A stretch of DNA of 64,000 bases, from positions 372,001-436,000 of the forward strand of contig JALNQF010000009.1 in assembly GCA_028456385.1 (NCBI GenBank), read 5' to 3'. Below are positions 35,082 through 45,126 of the stretch, one piece after another; position 1 is the first letter of the stretch; each line of letters opens with the position of its first letter. Below the pieces are notes generated by a model. It was not told the DNA's origin. It worked only from the letters and a program-made list of their open reading frames with translations, and did not search any database. The DNA is from Ophiosphaerella korrae (Eukaryota; Ascomycota; Dothideomycetes; Pleosporales; Phaeosphaeriaceae). A program made the translations under genes and the position numbers.

Positions 35082-35276
35082 TGATACTAGGCGACAGACG
35101 ATGACGGTGACGGTAGCATATGATAGATGTAGACATAGGTATTATTCCTTACATGTGCGCGACTTACGGCCAGTCTCTTTACAAGTCCTGTAACTCGCAA
35201 GAGCCTTGTGATTGCCTCCTGATTGTTCGGGAAGTTTTAATGTTCCTGGCCGTGCCACCCATATATACTTCGTACT

Positions 35277-35723
35277 CTAACATGACTGATTAACCTCATT
35301 CCAAAACTCGCAAAGATAGATAGTGTGGTGATAGCAAAATACAGACGCCCTTCTGTAAGTGGTATAACATGAACCGCGCCTCCCATTCTCAGGCCGGCAG
35401 ACTCCGGCTTGCCTTCCGTCTTCATAGTAAAAGTTCAACCAGTCGCCATTCTTATAGTATTTGAGTTTTCCTTGACAGCTAACGCAGGGGTTCCCTGAAT
35501 ACCACTCGGTGGGGTTCAACACCTCGGAGGGGTTGGACGGTTCCCTGGCGAGCTTGAAAGAGCATTCATGGCAGGCATCTTGATGTAGCAAAGTGACCAT
35601 TGGCAGACTGGCACGTGGGCCACTTATCGGGTGTTGGAATTCGCAGTCAAGATCTTCGATTCTAAATTGCGCGCCTGCGAGGGCAAGGACGGGAAAAGTA
35701 ACAAGTACGGCGAGGAAGCGCAT
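35277..35723 (-). CDS. Small secreted cysteine-rich protein, candidate effector
   Basis: This single-exon gene encodes 148 residues starting at ATG 35723. An N-terminal signal peptide (hydrophobic to about residue 18, Ala-Gly-Ala before the cut) is followed by a mature protein with ten cysteines, including Cys-His-Glu-Cys and Cys-Val-Ser-Cys pairs. Even cysteine number, size and secretion signal fit fungal apoplastic effectors or defence proteins. I recognise no family. The gene is intact although it sits in a transposon island between two transposase fragments, a setting known for fast-evolving effector genes in plant-associated Dothideomycetes. A role in host interaction is inference only; other secreted Cys-rich proteins look similar. 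Confidence 0.7.
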   Translation of the reverse strand: MRFLAVLVTFPVLALAGAQFRIEDLDCEFQHPISGPRASLPMVTLLHQDACHECSFKLAREPSNPSEVLNPTEWYSGNPCVSCQGKLKYYKNGDWLNFYYEDGRQAGVCRPENGRRGSCYTTYRRASVFCYHHTIYLCEFWNEVNQSC

Positions 35724-36640
35724 TGTAGAAGTATAGAAGGCTTAAATCGTTTTATAGATTTAATTGAGATAGGCGGAGACGTTATTACTGCGTAATATTC
35801 AACAATAAGATGAGATTCTTAACAGTACTGATGATAGAAGTATTGTAGATAGATAGGATACTGGCCTCTTTTATACTAATGGACAGAGCAATAAAGTATG
35901 AAGTATTAGAAATCCTTCCTACCTATATATAGAGCCTTCCTGTGATATACATGGCAGTAGAAAAGTTAAGATGTTAATACGAACTTTAGTGCTTATTCAT
36001 TAGCTGTTTCTCCATTCGTACATTACAGTCAGTGGACAAAGTCTGCGCGCCCAGGCGCGCGAACGTCGAGCTTGGGGTACACGGTTCCTTGTGGCCACGC
36101 CCTCAACTGTATCAATAGAGCAGCTTGCCTTGTGAAGTCGAACGTATAGTACCGTCCCATGACAAGTGAATCGCGCGTGCAGCTCTTTGTAGGCTGAGAG
36201 TCGTGGGTAGTTGGTGTTGGCTTGTGCGCGCAAGCGCACAGACTTTTGTCGACTGACTGTATCTCAGACTGATCCTACTGTTGGCCTCATATTTCGTTTA
36301 GCACCTTTTGTGGATAGAAGTTAATCCTATGCGCGACCATTATCTAATTTTGGCTAATGGGCTGACCTTCGCGTAGGAAACGTTAGTGAGTATCCTAATA
36401 GTTAAGATATATTGCACCGGTGTGCAAAGAATAGCTATTCATCTCAGCTAGGGGGAAATAGGTATATAATCACTTGGGTTGAAATGAATAACTTGGCGAT
36501 TGAGTGATTTATACTCGTTCCTTAGCTTGTCTACCCATCGTTTCAAGTCGCATCGCCTATCTCCAGTCACACCGCCTATCTCCAGTCACACCGCCTATCC
36601 CCAATCGCACTACCAATCCCAACTGAGTTCTATACCTTAT
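35724..36640. other. AT-rich flank with short tandem repeat
   Basis: Promoter side of the secreted-protein gene, then repeat-derived sequence. A 19-bp unit (TCACACCGCCTATCTCCAG) occurs three times at 36548-36604. The 79-codon minus frame at 36000-36239 is not convincing. Confidence 0.45.
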
Positions 36641-36654
36641 AAACTGGGATAGAG

Positions 36655-37680
36655 ACCTCCCCTGTGAATAGGCCCCCCCCTGTAATAGAAGCCCCCCCCA
36701 AAACAGAATCGTGATCGTATTTTTTGGTGCTCCACGTACAAGCCCCCACTAGTGGCTTGCTGGGTAAGGTGTATTGAAAACCTTGGCAAATGCACAGGCC
36801 TATCAGTTTTGGTGGAGAAAAAGGAGAATTTGCATTCTTGGAGGATCTACCTCGGCGTATAACTATAATCTATTCTACCAGCTAAACATCCTTGATTATC
36901 TCAATAAAACGCTCAAAATCGGAACGCAGATCACCAAGATCATCGCCATTAGAGTCGTCGTTTGCCTCGTCGTTATTTATATTATCTTCATTGTCTGGCT
37001 CAAACTCGCAGCCGATTGTTGCAGCAATCTGCTGTTCGAGTTCGAGCCCAGCTTCTTCCATATATTGCCCTTCTTTTTGCATATCGTATTGGCCATCTAC
37101 TCGATCGAAGTTAAAGTCGAACGTCGGCTCAGATCCTCCAAGGCCTGTGAGGAACTCGCTGAGGTCGTTGTTATGAGAAAAGTCTATAGAATCGTCATAT
37201 AGCTTCTCAGTGCAGTGTTGCTCCGCCAATCTCCAACTTCAATTCCTTCGAGATCTCGAATAGAGAGCTCACAATCGCGGCTACCATCAATAGGAAGCGT
37301 GAGGCCGACTTTTCGGAAGGTTTTCGTGACGGAGGAGGAGTATACGTTATGGAGGCGATCCCATGCCTCACCTACCCATTGAGTTATCAAAATACGCCTT
37401 TTACCCACTGGCCAACGCTGCTCCTGCTACTGTTTGGCTGGTACTGAGTCAAAATAGAGCTCAGCAAGCTCCTTTACCTCTTCCTTGAAGATCTTATTAG
37501 CAGAGACGTCAAGGACTTGCACGAAGCCTGTACAGCCTCCAGGGACAACAGAAATAATAGTATTTTGACGCGATAGTTCACTTAGAACTTCTTTTTTAAT
37601 GTTGCCGGTGAAGGAGTCTATACAGAGCAGGCGTGGGTGGTTAATTAGCGACGTGGCGGATAGCTTCCAATCGCTCTATA
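36655..37680 (-). mobile_element. Degenerate pogo-type DDE transposase fragment
   Basis: On the minus strand, sequence from about 37650 reads Leu-Leu-Cys-Ile-Asp-Ser-Phe-Thr-Gly with Val-Pro-Gly-Gly-Cys-Thr-Gly, the second catalytic Asp region of DDE_1 transposases. It continues through one stop (after Pro-Ala-Lys-Gln) to KRRILITQWVGEAWDRL and FRKVGLTLPIDGS, then an acidic Glu/Asp-rich tail ending near 36882. The first Asp and the DNA-binding domain are missing beyond 37680. Two C8 runs near 36665-36700 may mark the element's terminal region. The element is truncated and inactive. Confidence 0.65.
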
Positions 37681-38400
37681 GTCAAAGTTAGCTTAGAGCT
37701 GCACACGCGCTAACCCCAGCTTGACGTAGAGCTATCACAACCTTAGCCTAGCGCTTTTTCTATGGCATCCCCGGCTAACCTTGCCATGGCATCCTCGGCT
37801 AACCCATGGTTAGATAACATGCTAACATGAAAAGTTGATAAAATCGGTCGTTAAGCTGTCTACGGCCAAGGTGCGGAGCACCTTGGCCAGTGCGGCGAGT
37901 ATAGAGTAGTGCTTAGGCGCAGCGAGTCTGGACGTTAGGGTAGCACACTACTGCATGCCAAGAGTAGCTGAAGTACTACACCTATCAGGCAAATTTGACA
38001 ATCTTGTTGTTCCCACGGAGAAACTACTAGAAAGTATACTTCTTATCTTAAGTTGGTCTTTAGAGCCTGCGCGGTCTTAATCTCGAAGATCTAGCATCTC
38101 CCTCTAATCCTCTAAATACGCAATAGAGTTCTACTATCGCGAATAAATAGGAGGTTCCTAGTGGAGAGTCGACAGGTAGTATACCTAATACTGTAATATT
38201 CTTCGTCAGAGGCTAGAGAAAAACGGCTCCAGCATTGATGCCTGTTAAGTTTAACCTCGTACAGCTATAGTAGCGTGACTCCGAATCAAGACAAGGTAAA
38301 CATTCACATACAAAGCGCACATCTCCGCCTCATAACAAAAATCCCCATTCCTTCCAAACTTGATCCACATCTTCCACCTCCGTCAATACCTCCTCCCTCC
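37681..38400. other. Transposon-island edge, no gene
   Basis: Mixed repeat-derived sequence. It holds a direct duplication (ATGGCATCC(C/T)CGGCTAACC at 37762-37780 and 37785-37803) and a perfect 25-bp palindrome at 37864-37888. The boundary to conserved gene space is near 38300. Confidence 0.5.
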
Positions 38401-41331
38401 CTAAACAAGCGGCTTCCCCATCGCCCCAATCACCACCCCCCGTTTAACTAGCACCCTCGGCTTCACACCCTCATCAAACGCCCTCTTACTCGTCCACTCC
38501 CCACCCTTGGGCACCCTCAAACTCCGCTCATACTGCTCGCGGCTCTCAAACGGAAACGGCAGCTGCGTGGCCAAGTACCTAACCGTCGGTTTCGCTCTCC
38601 TCTCATTGATAATCACGCGATCGAGCTTCTTATCGCGGCGTGCTGAGGGGGCTAGACCGGGAGTCTTTGTCATGGTTTGGTGTGGCTTGTGGGACTTTTG
38701 GGCGCGGGTGAGGTCGGCACCGGTCCAGGCGCCCCAGCCCGGGAGGGTTGTGGTGGTTTCTTGCGGGGCGTCGGCGGCGATGGCGGATTGTTTTTCGGCA
38801 GCGAAGGAGGCGGATTCGTTGTCTGCAGCGAATGCTTTGGCGGTGAGGGCGTGATTGCGGTGGATGGAGGTGAGGTCGATGTTTGAGTCGGAGTCTGAGA
38901 AGGCGTCGTCGGAGTCGTCTTGGTTGGCTAGGACGGTGGCCCAGCCGTCATCGTCTGTGGCAGTGACACGTTGTTCGAGGAAGGTGTCGATGGTTGATTC
39001 TGGTTCTGCGTTGGCCTTTGACTTTTGCTTTGGCTGGACAGAGGCTTTCCTAGACTTGGAAGCTGTGAGCTCGTTATCAGGACCCTTGTTCTTCTTCTCT
39101 TTCTTTGCTTTGGCTAAGAAGGGATTGTGTGTGGTTTCTTCATCATCGGGCTTCGTAGCTGCCATGCCCTTTGTCTGTTGAGGTGTGCGTCCATTCTCGA
39201 GTCCGTTCCTCTTTGCCTTGTGTGATGTATTTGATACCGCCTCCGTCTCGTCTTTATTTGACGGCTTTGAAGTCTCCTCGTCAGATCCAGGCTGTTCCTC
39301 AAACTCATTCCTACTGTACTGAGTCCGTGGCGGCTCCAAATCCTTGCCAGGCCCATATGTGCGGCGTCCAATCTTGGTGGCATTTTCCCCCTCTTCCTCA
39401 CTTACACTATCTTCCCCTGCAAGTTCCCGCCGTATACGCTCAATGTCTTCGTCATTTTGCGCGCGTCTTGCAGCTTCGGCTCTCTGCATAAAAGCCATCT
39501 GACCGAGCTTCGAGTTATCTGTCGAGAAGGGGTTGTGCTTGAGCTTGCTAAGGGATTGCTGCAAAGCCGTGTCGTCCCCACTTTCGCTCTCGTCTTCACT
39601 CTCGTCACTTGGTACATCTGAGTCGTCATCATCCTCGTCGCGAACAGTCTTGCCCTCAACCCGACGACGAAGCTCCTCATTCCGTCTCGCCATCTCAGTC
39701 ACACCATCAAGCGCATCCTGATCCCAGGCAGCGCGGCCAGTAGCTTTAATGCCCTTTGCCCATTTACTCTCGCGATGTTTCGCACCCATACGTTCTTCTG
39801 CGCGTCGACGATCATTGTACTCGCGCTCCTCTTCGGAAAGATCGACGCCATCATCCTTGAGCTGACTGCGCTCCTTTTCGAGGAGCTTCTCTCGCTCCTT
39901 GCGATGGACTCGCCTATAGGCCTTGCTTTTGATCTTTTTGATGCGCTTTGCGCGGATTTCTTCGCGGAATGCTAGTTCACGTGCCATGCGTAGCTTCGCG
40001 CGGTTTGCCATGACTTCCTCGATAGGGCGCTTGTTCATCTCCAGCTCTTCTGCTTTTCGGATCTTTTCTTCGTCGTCGGCGCCATTGGAGAGGCCGCTCT
40101 GCTGTAGGATGGATTGGATGGTGGCCTCGAGATCATTTGTTGGGGCAGATGTTGAAGTTGGCTGCAGACGAGTCTCGCCTACTGTTTGACCGCCGCCTTG
40201 GCTCTGCAGAGGGAAGACAAGATGCTCGGCGCGACGGTTGTGCTTGATTGTATCCGTCCAGCGTTCGAGGGTTTCATTCGCCTTGGCATTTGCAGCAGCC
40301 CGGTCGAGCTTGTCCTGCTGTCGCTTTGGCAAGGGCGCTTCTAGTTTTCGGGCAATGCCGGTACGCTTGGATGATTTGTCGTCTCGAAGAAGCTTCAGCG
40401 CTTGTTTCTTCTCCGCGTCGGCAACCTTGGGCTTGAAACTTAGTAGATCTACCTTTCTCGACACTCCGAATTCATCTGGCACGGCTGATTCATGGACCTC
40501 GACTTTTCGGCCTTTAGATTTTTCTTCGCTTTCTGTGGGCAGGGAGGATATGAAATCTGTTAGCTGCGCCTGGCGATCCTCTTCGTCGTCTTCGTCTGAC
40601 GAGAAATCTGACGCCCCATCTGCAGCCACGTCGTCTGCTTCGCTGGGCGACTCGTCACTATCGTCGAATGCAGATGTGTGTTTCTTCTTCTTCTTCTTCC
40701 TCTTCTCCTTCCTGCGCCGCTCTTCGGCCTCGTCTTCTTCATACTGGTCCAGGGCAGCGGCCAAATCGATAGCATCGTCGCCCAAATCGTCGTCTTCATT
40801 GTCCTCGCCATCTGCACTCTCTCCCTCATCCAAATCCATATCATCCTCGTCGTCTTCCTCTACCTTCTGCCGTCGCTGCGGCCTCTTGGCCTTCTTATTT
40901 GTCGAACTGCCGCGAAATGTAAAGTCCTCGAAGTGCTCCTCGTCACTCTCGCCAAAGGCATCGTCCGAGTCAATACTCTCATCGTCATCGTCGTCAACAT
41001 CAATGTGTCCCATTGTCCATGTATTCCCCTCCGAGTCGCTTCCCTCGTCAAACGTGTCGTCCCCACTCCTCCGCTTCCTCCGCTTTGGCTCGTCTTCGTC
41101 CTCACCATCCTGCTCATCCTCGTCGTCGCCCCGCGTTCTTTTGCGCTGGAACGAAGGATCGATCTCGCCCAGGCGGTTCTTGCTAACCCTAACCTTCTCC
41201 GGGTTCTCATACTGGGCAATCGAAAAGGCGTTCAGCGCGCGCTTCGCCGCCTTCCTCGGATTCCGCGAGCCCACCCGTGCCTTTTTCGGCTGGCTGCTCT
41301 GGAGCGAACTGCGCGCTACCCGGGGCGGCAT
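38401..41331 (-). CDS. UTP14: U3 snoRNP protein Utp14, small-subunit processome
   Basis: A single-exon gene of 976 residues from ATG 41331. Utp14 is a nucleolar component of the small-subunit processome, needed for 18S rRNA processing, where it activates the helicase Dhr1. The protein is highly charged: long acidic blocks with a poly-Lys run at about residues 215-225, the conserved Trp-Thr...Glu-His-Leu-Val-Phe-Pro-Leu block near 360-375, and the C-terminal LPFPFESREQYERSLR motif about 50 residues before the end, preceded by Trp-Gly-Ala-Trp-Thr-Gly. Length is a little over that of yeast Utp14. Upstream codons open to 41478 lack an ATG. A long open frame on the opposite strand is a shadow of the acidic repeats. 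Confidence 0.95.
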   Translation of the reverse strand: MPPRVARSSLQSSQPKKARVGSRNPRKAAKRALNAFSIAQYENPEKVRVSKNRLGEIDPSFQRKRTRGDDEDEQDGEDEDEPKRRKRRSGDDTFDEGSDSEGNTWTMGHIDVDDDDDESIDSDDAFGESDEEHFEDFTFRGSSTNKKAKRPQRRQKVEEDDEDDMDLDEGESADGEDNEDDDLGDDAIDLAAALDQYEEDEAEERRRKEKRKKKKKKHTSAFDDSDESPSEADDVAADGASDFSSDEDDEEDRQAQLTDFISSLPTESEEKSKGRKVEVHESAVPDEFGVSRKVDLLSFKPKVADAEKKQALKLLRDDKSSKRTGIARKLEAPLPKRQQDKLDRAAANAKANETLERWTDTIKHNRRAEHLVFPLQSQGGGQTVGETRLQPTSTSAPTNDLEATIQSILQQSGLSNGADDEEKIRKAEELEMNKRPIEEVMANRAKLRMARELAFREEIRAKRIKKIKSKAYRRVHRKEREKLLEKERSQLKDDGVDLSEEEREYNDRRRAEERMGAKHRESKWAKGIKATGRAAWDQDALDGVTEMARRNEELRRRVEGKTVRDEDDDDSDVPSDESEDESESGDDTALQQSLSKLKHNPFSTDNSKLGQMAFMQRAEAARRAQNDEDIERIRRELAGEDSVSEEEGENATKIGRRTYGPGKDLEPPRTQYSRNEFEEQPGSDEETSKPSNKDETEAVSNTSHKAKRNGLENGRTPQQTKGMAATKPDDEETTHNPFLAKAKKEKKNKGPDNELTASKSRKASVQPKQKSKANAEPESTIDTFLEQRVTATDDDGWATVLANQDDSDDAFSDSDSNIDLTSIHRNHALTAKAFAADNESASFAAEKQSAIAADAPQETTTTLPGWGAWTGADLTRAQKSHKPHQTMTKTPGLAPSARRDKKLDRVIINERRAKPTVRYLATQLPFPFESREQYERSLRVPKGGEWTSKRAFDEGVKPRVLVKRGVVIGAMGKPLV

Positions 41332-41504
41332 CGTGTGTTGTTGTTGTGAAAGGAATAGCAAGCACGTAGTCCAAGCCGAGAAGCCATCGAAATCTTGGCG
41401 CCCAACTTTTTTCGCAGTGGGGGCACGGGCCACCACTCCTTCACCTCCGCGACAAGTCCGCAATTTGTGGAAGCGCAAGCATCACGAAAAGAGAAGAGGG
41501 CGCC
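41332..41504. promoter_or_regulatory. Bidirectional promoter, UTP14 / mL41
   Basis: Only 173 bp separate the two start codons of divergent genes, one for cytosolic and one for mitochondrial ribosome production. The short space implies a shared promoter. Confidence 0.6.
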
Positions 41505-41960
41505 ATGTTCAAGCCGACGCCCACCCTCCAGAAAATGCTCCGGCGGCTGCCGCTGTCGCCGAAACAGGCTGGCAAAGAATACTACAAGGGGAACCGCGTT
41601 GGGTCCATGGGCACGATTGACAAATGGGGCGGCTTCACTGTGGACTGGACCAAGGTGCGCACCTACGTGTATCCCATCAATGGCACGAGTCGCAGCGAGG
41701 TAAGTCGAATATATATCAGCGGCAGATCAGGCGCTAATTTGATGTCGGCGCAGCTCACACCCTTTGTGGTGGAGAATATCGAGAAGAACACTCTGGGTAG
41801 CCGCGGCTACGATGTGTATCCCAAGCGCTTTACCGGCGAGGACTATCTCAAAGCGTGGAAGTTGGCGGGCGGGTATGATGTGGTGTCGAATGACGTGGCG
41901 CCGAGGGAGGCGATCACCATGCCAGAACCGTTTGAAGAGAAGGCCGGGAGCAAGGCATAG
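41505..41960 (+). CDS. MRPL27: Mitochondrial large-subunit ribosomal protein mL41 (MRPL27)
   Basis: The protein is a mitochondrial 54S subunit component. Family features are a basic N-terminus, Leu-Ser-Pro-Lys-Gln-Ala-Gly-Lys-Glu-Tyr-Tyr-Lys-Gly-Asn-Arg, Lys-Trp-Gly-Gly-Phe and VRTYVYP, then Leu-Thr-Pro-Phe-Val. An intron at 41700-41753 (GTAAGT...GCGCAG, GCTAAT branch) interrupts the gene. It is 54 nt long and stop-free, so reading through it would insert 18 residues unnoticed. Splicing restores Ser-Glu-Leu-Thr-Pro-Phe-Val as in homologues. The mature product is about 133 residues. Confidence 0.9.
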   Translation: MFKPTPTLQKMLRRLPLSPKQAGKEYYKGNRVGSMGTIDKWGGFTVDWTKVRTYVYPINGTSRSEVSRIYISGRSGANLMSAQLTPFVVENIEKNTLGSRGYDVYPKRFTGEDYLKAWKLAGGYDVVSNDVAPREAITMPEPFEEKAGSKA

Positions 41961-42101
41961 CGTATGCCAAAGATAACCACGCGGGAGTTGCTGGGTGCAA
42001 GTGTAAATATCATGGGACGGGCATTACACGGCGTTTGGGACCATGTTAGACGAGTATTATGTTTATATATATATACATGTATCAACAACACCACCACCTC
42101 C

Positions 42102-42953
42102 TCACGCCTCCCTCCTTATCCCCAAGAAATAGTTACCCCACGCCTCCCCGCCCTGCACTTCCTTCCACCCAAACCCAGGCACATACACGACGCCCAAACT
42201 CCGCACCTCGCCCCACCCCTTCTGTTCGCCAAACCACGCCCTCAGCTCCCCCTCATTGACATACTTGGCCCACTCGTGCGTGCCCTTGGGCACAATGCCC
42301 AACACATCTTCCGCCATCACATTCGTCACCATCCAGCTCGTCCACGTGCGCGCAATCGTGCTGAGCACCAGCCACCCGCCCGGCCTCACATGCGGCAACA
42401 CGTGCTGCAGAAACGGGGCAGGCGCATTCACATGCTCAAGGACCTCGAACAGCGTGACGATGTCGAAGCCGCCGTCGGCAGAAAAATCCTCAATCGAGGT
42501 GTTCACGTACGACAGCTTGCCCGGCGCCAGCAGGGCCGGGTCGCGGCGCGCGTGCCGCTGTGCGACGGCGAGGACGGCGGGCGTGGGGTCGATGGCTGTG
42601 ACGCTTTGTGTGCTGGGCAGGCGCGCGGCGCTCTCTGCGAAGATGCCGCCGCCGCAGCCGATGTCGAGGTAGCGTAGCGAAGATGGGGATGGGGATGGGG
42701 ATGGCGAGGTGGCGAGGCAGGATGTGATGAAGGTGTGGCGGAGGGGGTTCATAAGGTGGAGGAGGCGCGAGGGCCCATGGGGATCCCACCAGCTTGAGGC
42801 GAGGGCGTTGAAGTGCGAGACTTCGGTTGGGTCGACGGTTCCTGTGCTGGGGGCGTGGCGGGGGGAGCGTGTGCTTGAGAAGTGCCGTCTGGGAGCTTTG
42901 GAGGTGGCTTGCCGAATTAGGCGCGCGGCGAGCGCGGGATTGTAGGGTGGCAT
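42102..42953 (-). CDS. COQ3: Ubiquinone biosynthesis O-methyltransferase, mitochondrial
   Basis: The product is 283 residues from ATG 42953. It is a SAM-dependent O-methyltransferase that performs both O-methylations of coenzyme Q synthesis on the matrix face of the inner membrane. The N-terminus is Arg/Ser/Ala-rich, as in mitochondrial targeting peptides. Next come FNALASSWWDPHGPSRLLH, the typical Coq3 opening, the SAM motif LDIGCGGGIFAE, and the HEWAKYVNEGEL block near the end. The gene converges on MRPL27 with a 141-bp gap. An upstream in-frame extension to 43067 lacks an ATG. Confidence 0.93.
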   Translation of the reverse strand: MPPYNPALAARLIRQATSKAPRRHFSSTRSPRHAPSTGTVDPTEVSHFNALASSWWDPHGPSRLLHLMNPLRHTFITSCLATSPSPSPSPSSLRYLDIGCGGGIFAESAARLPSTQSVTAIDPTPAVLAVAQRHARRDPALLAPGKLSYVNTSIEDFSADGGFDIVTLFEVLEHVNAPAPFLQHVLPHVRPGGWLVLSTIARTWTSWMVTNVMAEDVLGIVPKGTHEWAKYVNEGELRAWFGEQKGWGEVRSLGVVYVPGFGWKEVQGGEAWGNYFLGIRREA

Positions 42954-43567
42954 TGGGGTGTGAAGTTGGGAGGGAGTGTCTTCGTCATCGAGTTTCTGAT
43001 CGGGCGTTGAAAGTTTTGCGCTCAGACCATTTAGGATGAACTCATCGGTCGCATACCTGTGGAGCAAAATTCAATAGAAAAGCAAAATCAGTTCTTCTGC
43101 TATCCATTTATCTTCTAGAATGCTATGTTGGCTGAAGGCTGACTTTGCAAGTGATAGACTATGCACAAGATATACAATCAAAAGCTAGCAGCCGGGCCTA
43201 TGTGTGGCACCTCATGTTCAGAAGGATGCAATTCCTTCTGCCAAACTCTAACAGCTCGATGAAATTGGGATGCCTTATGCACAGACACCCTGCATCTCGA
43301 TCGATCTTCATCCTGCCGTCTATCAATCAACAAGCAGTATGTCGTCTTCGTCATATTCTCCCAGTATTTTCGCGTAGGCCACTCTCATCAACGGCCCGAT
43401 TACATTGCAGTGAATCAGGTGTTGTGGGTCTTACATCGTGCACTAGACATGCGCCACAACATCTCAGAATGACGTAACACAGGTACTCCCACTACGTATG
43501 TTGTTTATTCTATTCTCACCCCTGTACATCTTGAATTCTGATCATCTAAACATAATAATAAACTCGA
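42954..43567. other. Intergenic region between COQ3 and glycine-zipper gene
   Basis: Divergent promoter space. The 110-codon frame at 43145-43477 is not supported by composition or resemblance. Confidence 0.5.
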
Positions 43568-44875
43568 ATGACAGCACAATCACCACAGCAAAAACGTGCA
43601 ACCCCAAAAGCGGCTAACACGCCCAACAAAAAAATGTCCAGCAACCAACACATTCCAGACCATGAGATCAAGCAGAATGCAGGTGTCTCGGCCGGCCTAG
43701 CTCTCCAAGCAGCCCAAAAAGCCTGGGAACTAAGACAAGCGGCAAACGCAGCTGGCGACCCAGACGCCCGCGAAGAAATCCTCGCAAAAGCAATCAACAA
43801 AGAAATCGAAGCCGAGTCCTTTGGCAAAGCCGCAAAATACACACGCTCAGGAGCTTTCCAAGGCCTCGCAGCCGGTGCAGGTCTAGGAGTACAGCCAGGT
43901 GTAACCCTCGGCAAGCTCACCGGTGCCCTTGTTGGCGGTGTCGTAGCAACCGTAACAGGCCTCCTAGGCGGCGGTGTCGGTTCCGTCTATGGTGCTATCA
44001 ACGGGCCCTTCTGGGACCTGGGCGAGATGGCTAGCCATGGCGTGCGCGGCATCATAGGCGATTTTCCAAACTGGAAGTCTACTCCTGCGCAGAAACGTGC
44101 GCTGGAGAAGATGGTCATGCAGACTAAGGACACACAGGCGCCGACTCGGGAGGAGCTGGAGCAGATGAAGGCCGAGGCGCCGGACAACATGCCGCAATCA
44201 TGGTCGCAGCGAACAAGCGATTTGACAAGTTGGAGGCCGTCCATGCCGAGTATGCCAGCCATGCCCAGCATGCCCAAAGGGGCGGCGCTGGGGTTGGGAG
44301 GACTGGGTGCTTCGATGCCGTTTTGGGGCGGAGGTGAGAAGAAGGAGGCAGCGCAGAGCCAGATGAAACAGACACCAACTCAAGAAAAACCCGCCGCCCC
44401 GAAGCAACCAGATAAGCCAAAGGAGCAACAGACTCCCAAAGAGGCTCCCACGCCCAAGGAACCCCCAACCCCCAAAGAAGCTCCCCAGTTCAAGGAAACG
44501 CCCAAACCCAAACCGACTTCAGCACAAAAGGACACTGCAAAGCTTGCTGAGTCTGCCAAGCCCGCCGAGTCTGCAAAGCCCAAGGAAGCCCCGAAACCAA
44601 GGCAAACTGCCAAACAAGCGCAACCCAAAACACCGCCCAAGCGAAAAGACACCCCTACCCAAGACACCCCTCCGTCAGCGAAATCCGCCAGGCCTGCGCC
44701 CCAGACATCAACACAATCTAAGCCGACAGACACAAAGGCAAGTACGACTACCGAGACCAATGGCGTGAAGAGGAAGCCACGGAAATTGGATCCGAGTAAG
44801 AATAGGAAGGAGGTGAAGACGGGTGCGCCGAGGAAGGCGCCAAGGAAGTTGGAGAGGAAGAGCGTGGCGGCTTAG
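43568..44875 (+). CDS. Glycine-zipper membrane-associated protein with Pro/Lys-rich tail
   Basis: The single-exon product of 435 residues has no assigned function. Residues about 97-145 form a hydrophobic Gly-rich stretch (GALVGGVVATVTGLLGGGVG) with regular Gly spacing, as in glycine-zipper 2TM segments that insert in membranes. The second half is low complexity: a Ser-Met-Pro repeat near 220, then a long Pro/Lys/Glu/Thr-rich region with repeated Thr-Pro-Lys-Glu-Ala-Pro units, ending in a basic tail. The long tail is probably disordered. I consider it a real gene because of its length, codon regularity and good start. Confidence 0.75.
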   Translation: MTAQSPQQKRATPKAANTPNKKMSSNQHIPDHEIKQNAGVSAGLALQAAQKAWELRQAANAAGDPDAREEILAKAINKEIEAESFGKAAKYTRSGAFQGLAAGAGLGVQPGVTLGKLTGALVGGVVATVTGLLGGGVGSVYGAINGPFWDLGEMASHGVRGIIGDFPNWKSTPAQKRALEKMVMQTKDTQAPTREELEQMKAEAPDNMPQSWSQRTSDLTSWRPSMPSMPAMPSMPKGAALGLGGLGASMPFWGGGEKKEAAQSQMKQTPTQEKPAAPKQPDKPKEQQTPKEAPTPKEPPTPKEAPQFKETPKPKPTSAQKDTAKLAESAKPAESAKPKEAPKPRQTAKQAQPKTPPKRKDTPTQDTPPSAKSARPAPQTSTQSKPTDTKASTTTETNGVKRKPRKLDPSKNRKEVKTGAPRKAPRKLERKSVAA

Positions 44876-45126
44876 GTATGTGAGAATGTGAGTGGGGTTG
44901 GATAATGTATTATATGTCAAGGAGCATTAAGGCATGGGGTAGGGGTACATGTTTGGGGACGAGGGTGGTGTAATGTCATGTGTGTAGTAGCTGTTTTCAT
45001 CCGACGCTGTCTTGAGAAATTTCGAGTTCACTGATGGCTTTTGGCGGCATTTTTTGGTAGTGGGGTTTGTGATTTGTTTGAGTAGGGAGTAAATAGTGAG
45101 TGGCTACCTACATCATAAGGTCTACC

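Noticed and set aside
40238..41620. 460-codon plus-strand frame rich in Ser
   Set aside because: It is the antisense shadow of the acidic Glu/Asp-rich UTP14 gene; GAN codons read as Ser/Phe-rich on the other strand.
41700..41753. 18 extra residues in mL41
   Set aside because: The segment is a stop-free 54-nt intron with GTAAGT donor, GCTAAT branch and GCGCAG acceptor; removing it restores the family sequence.
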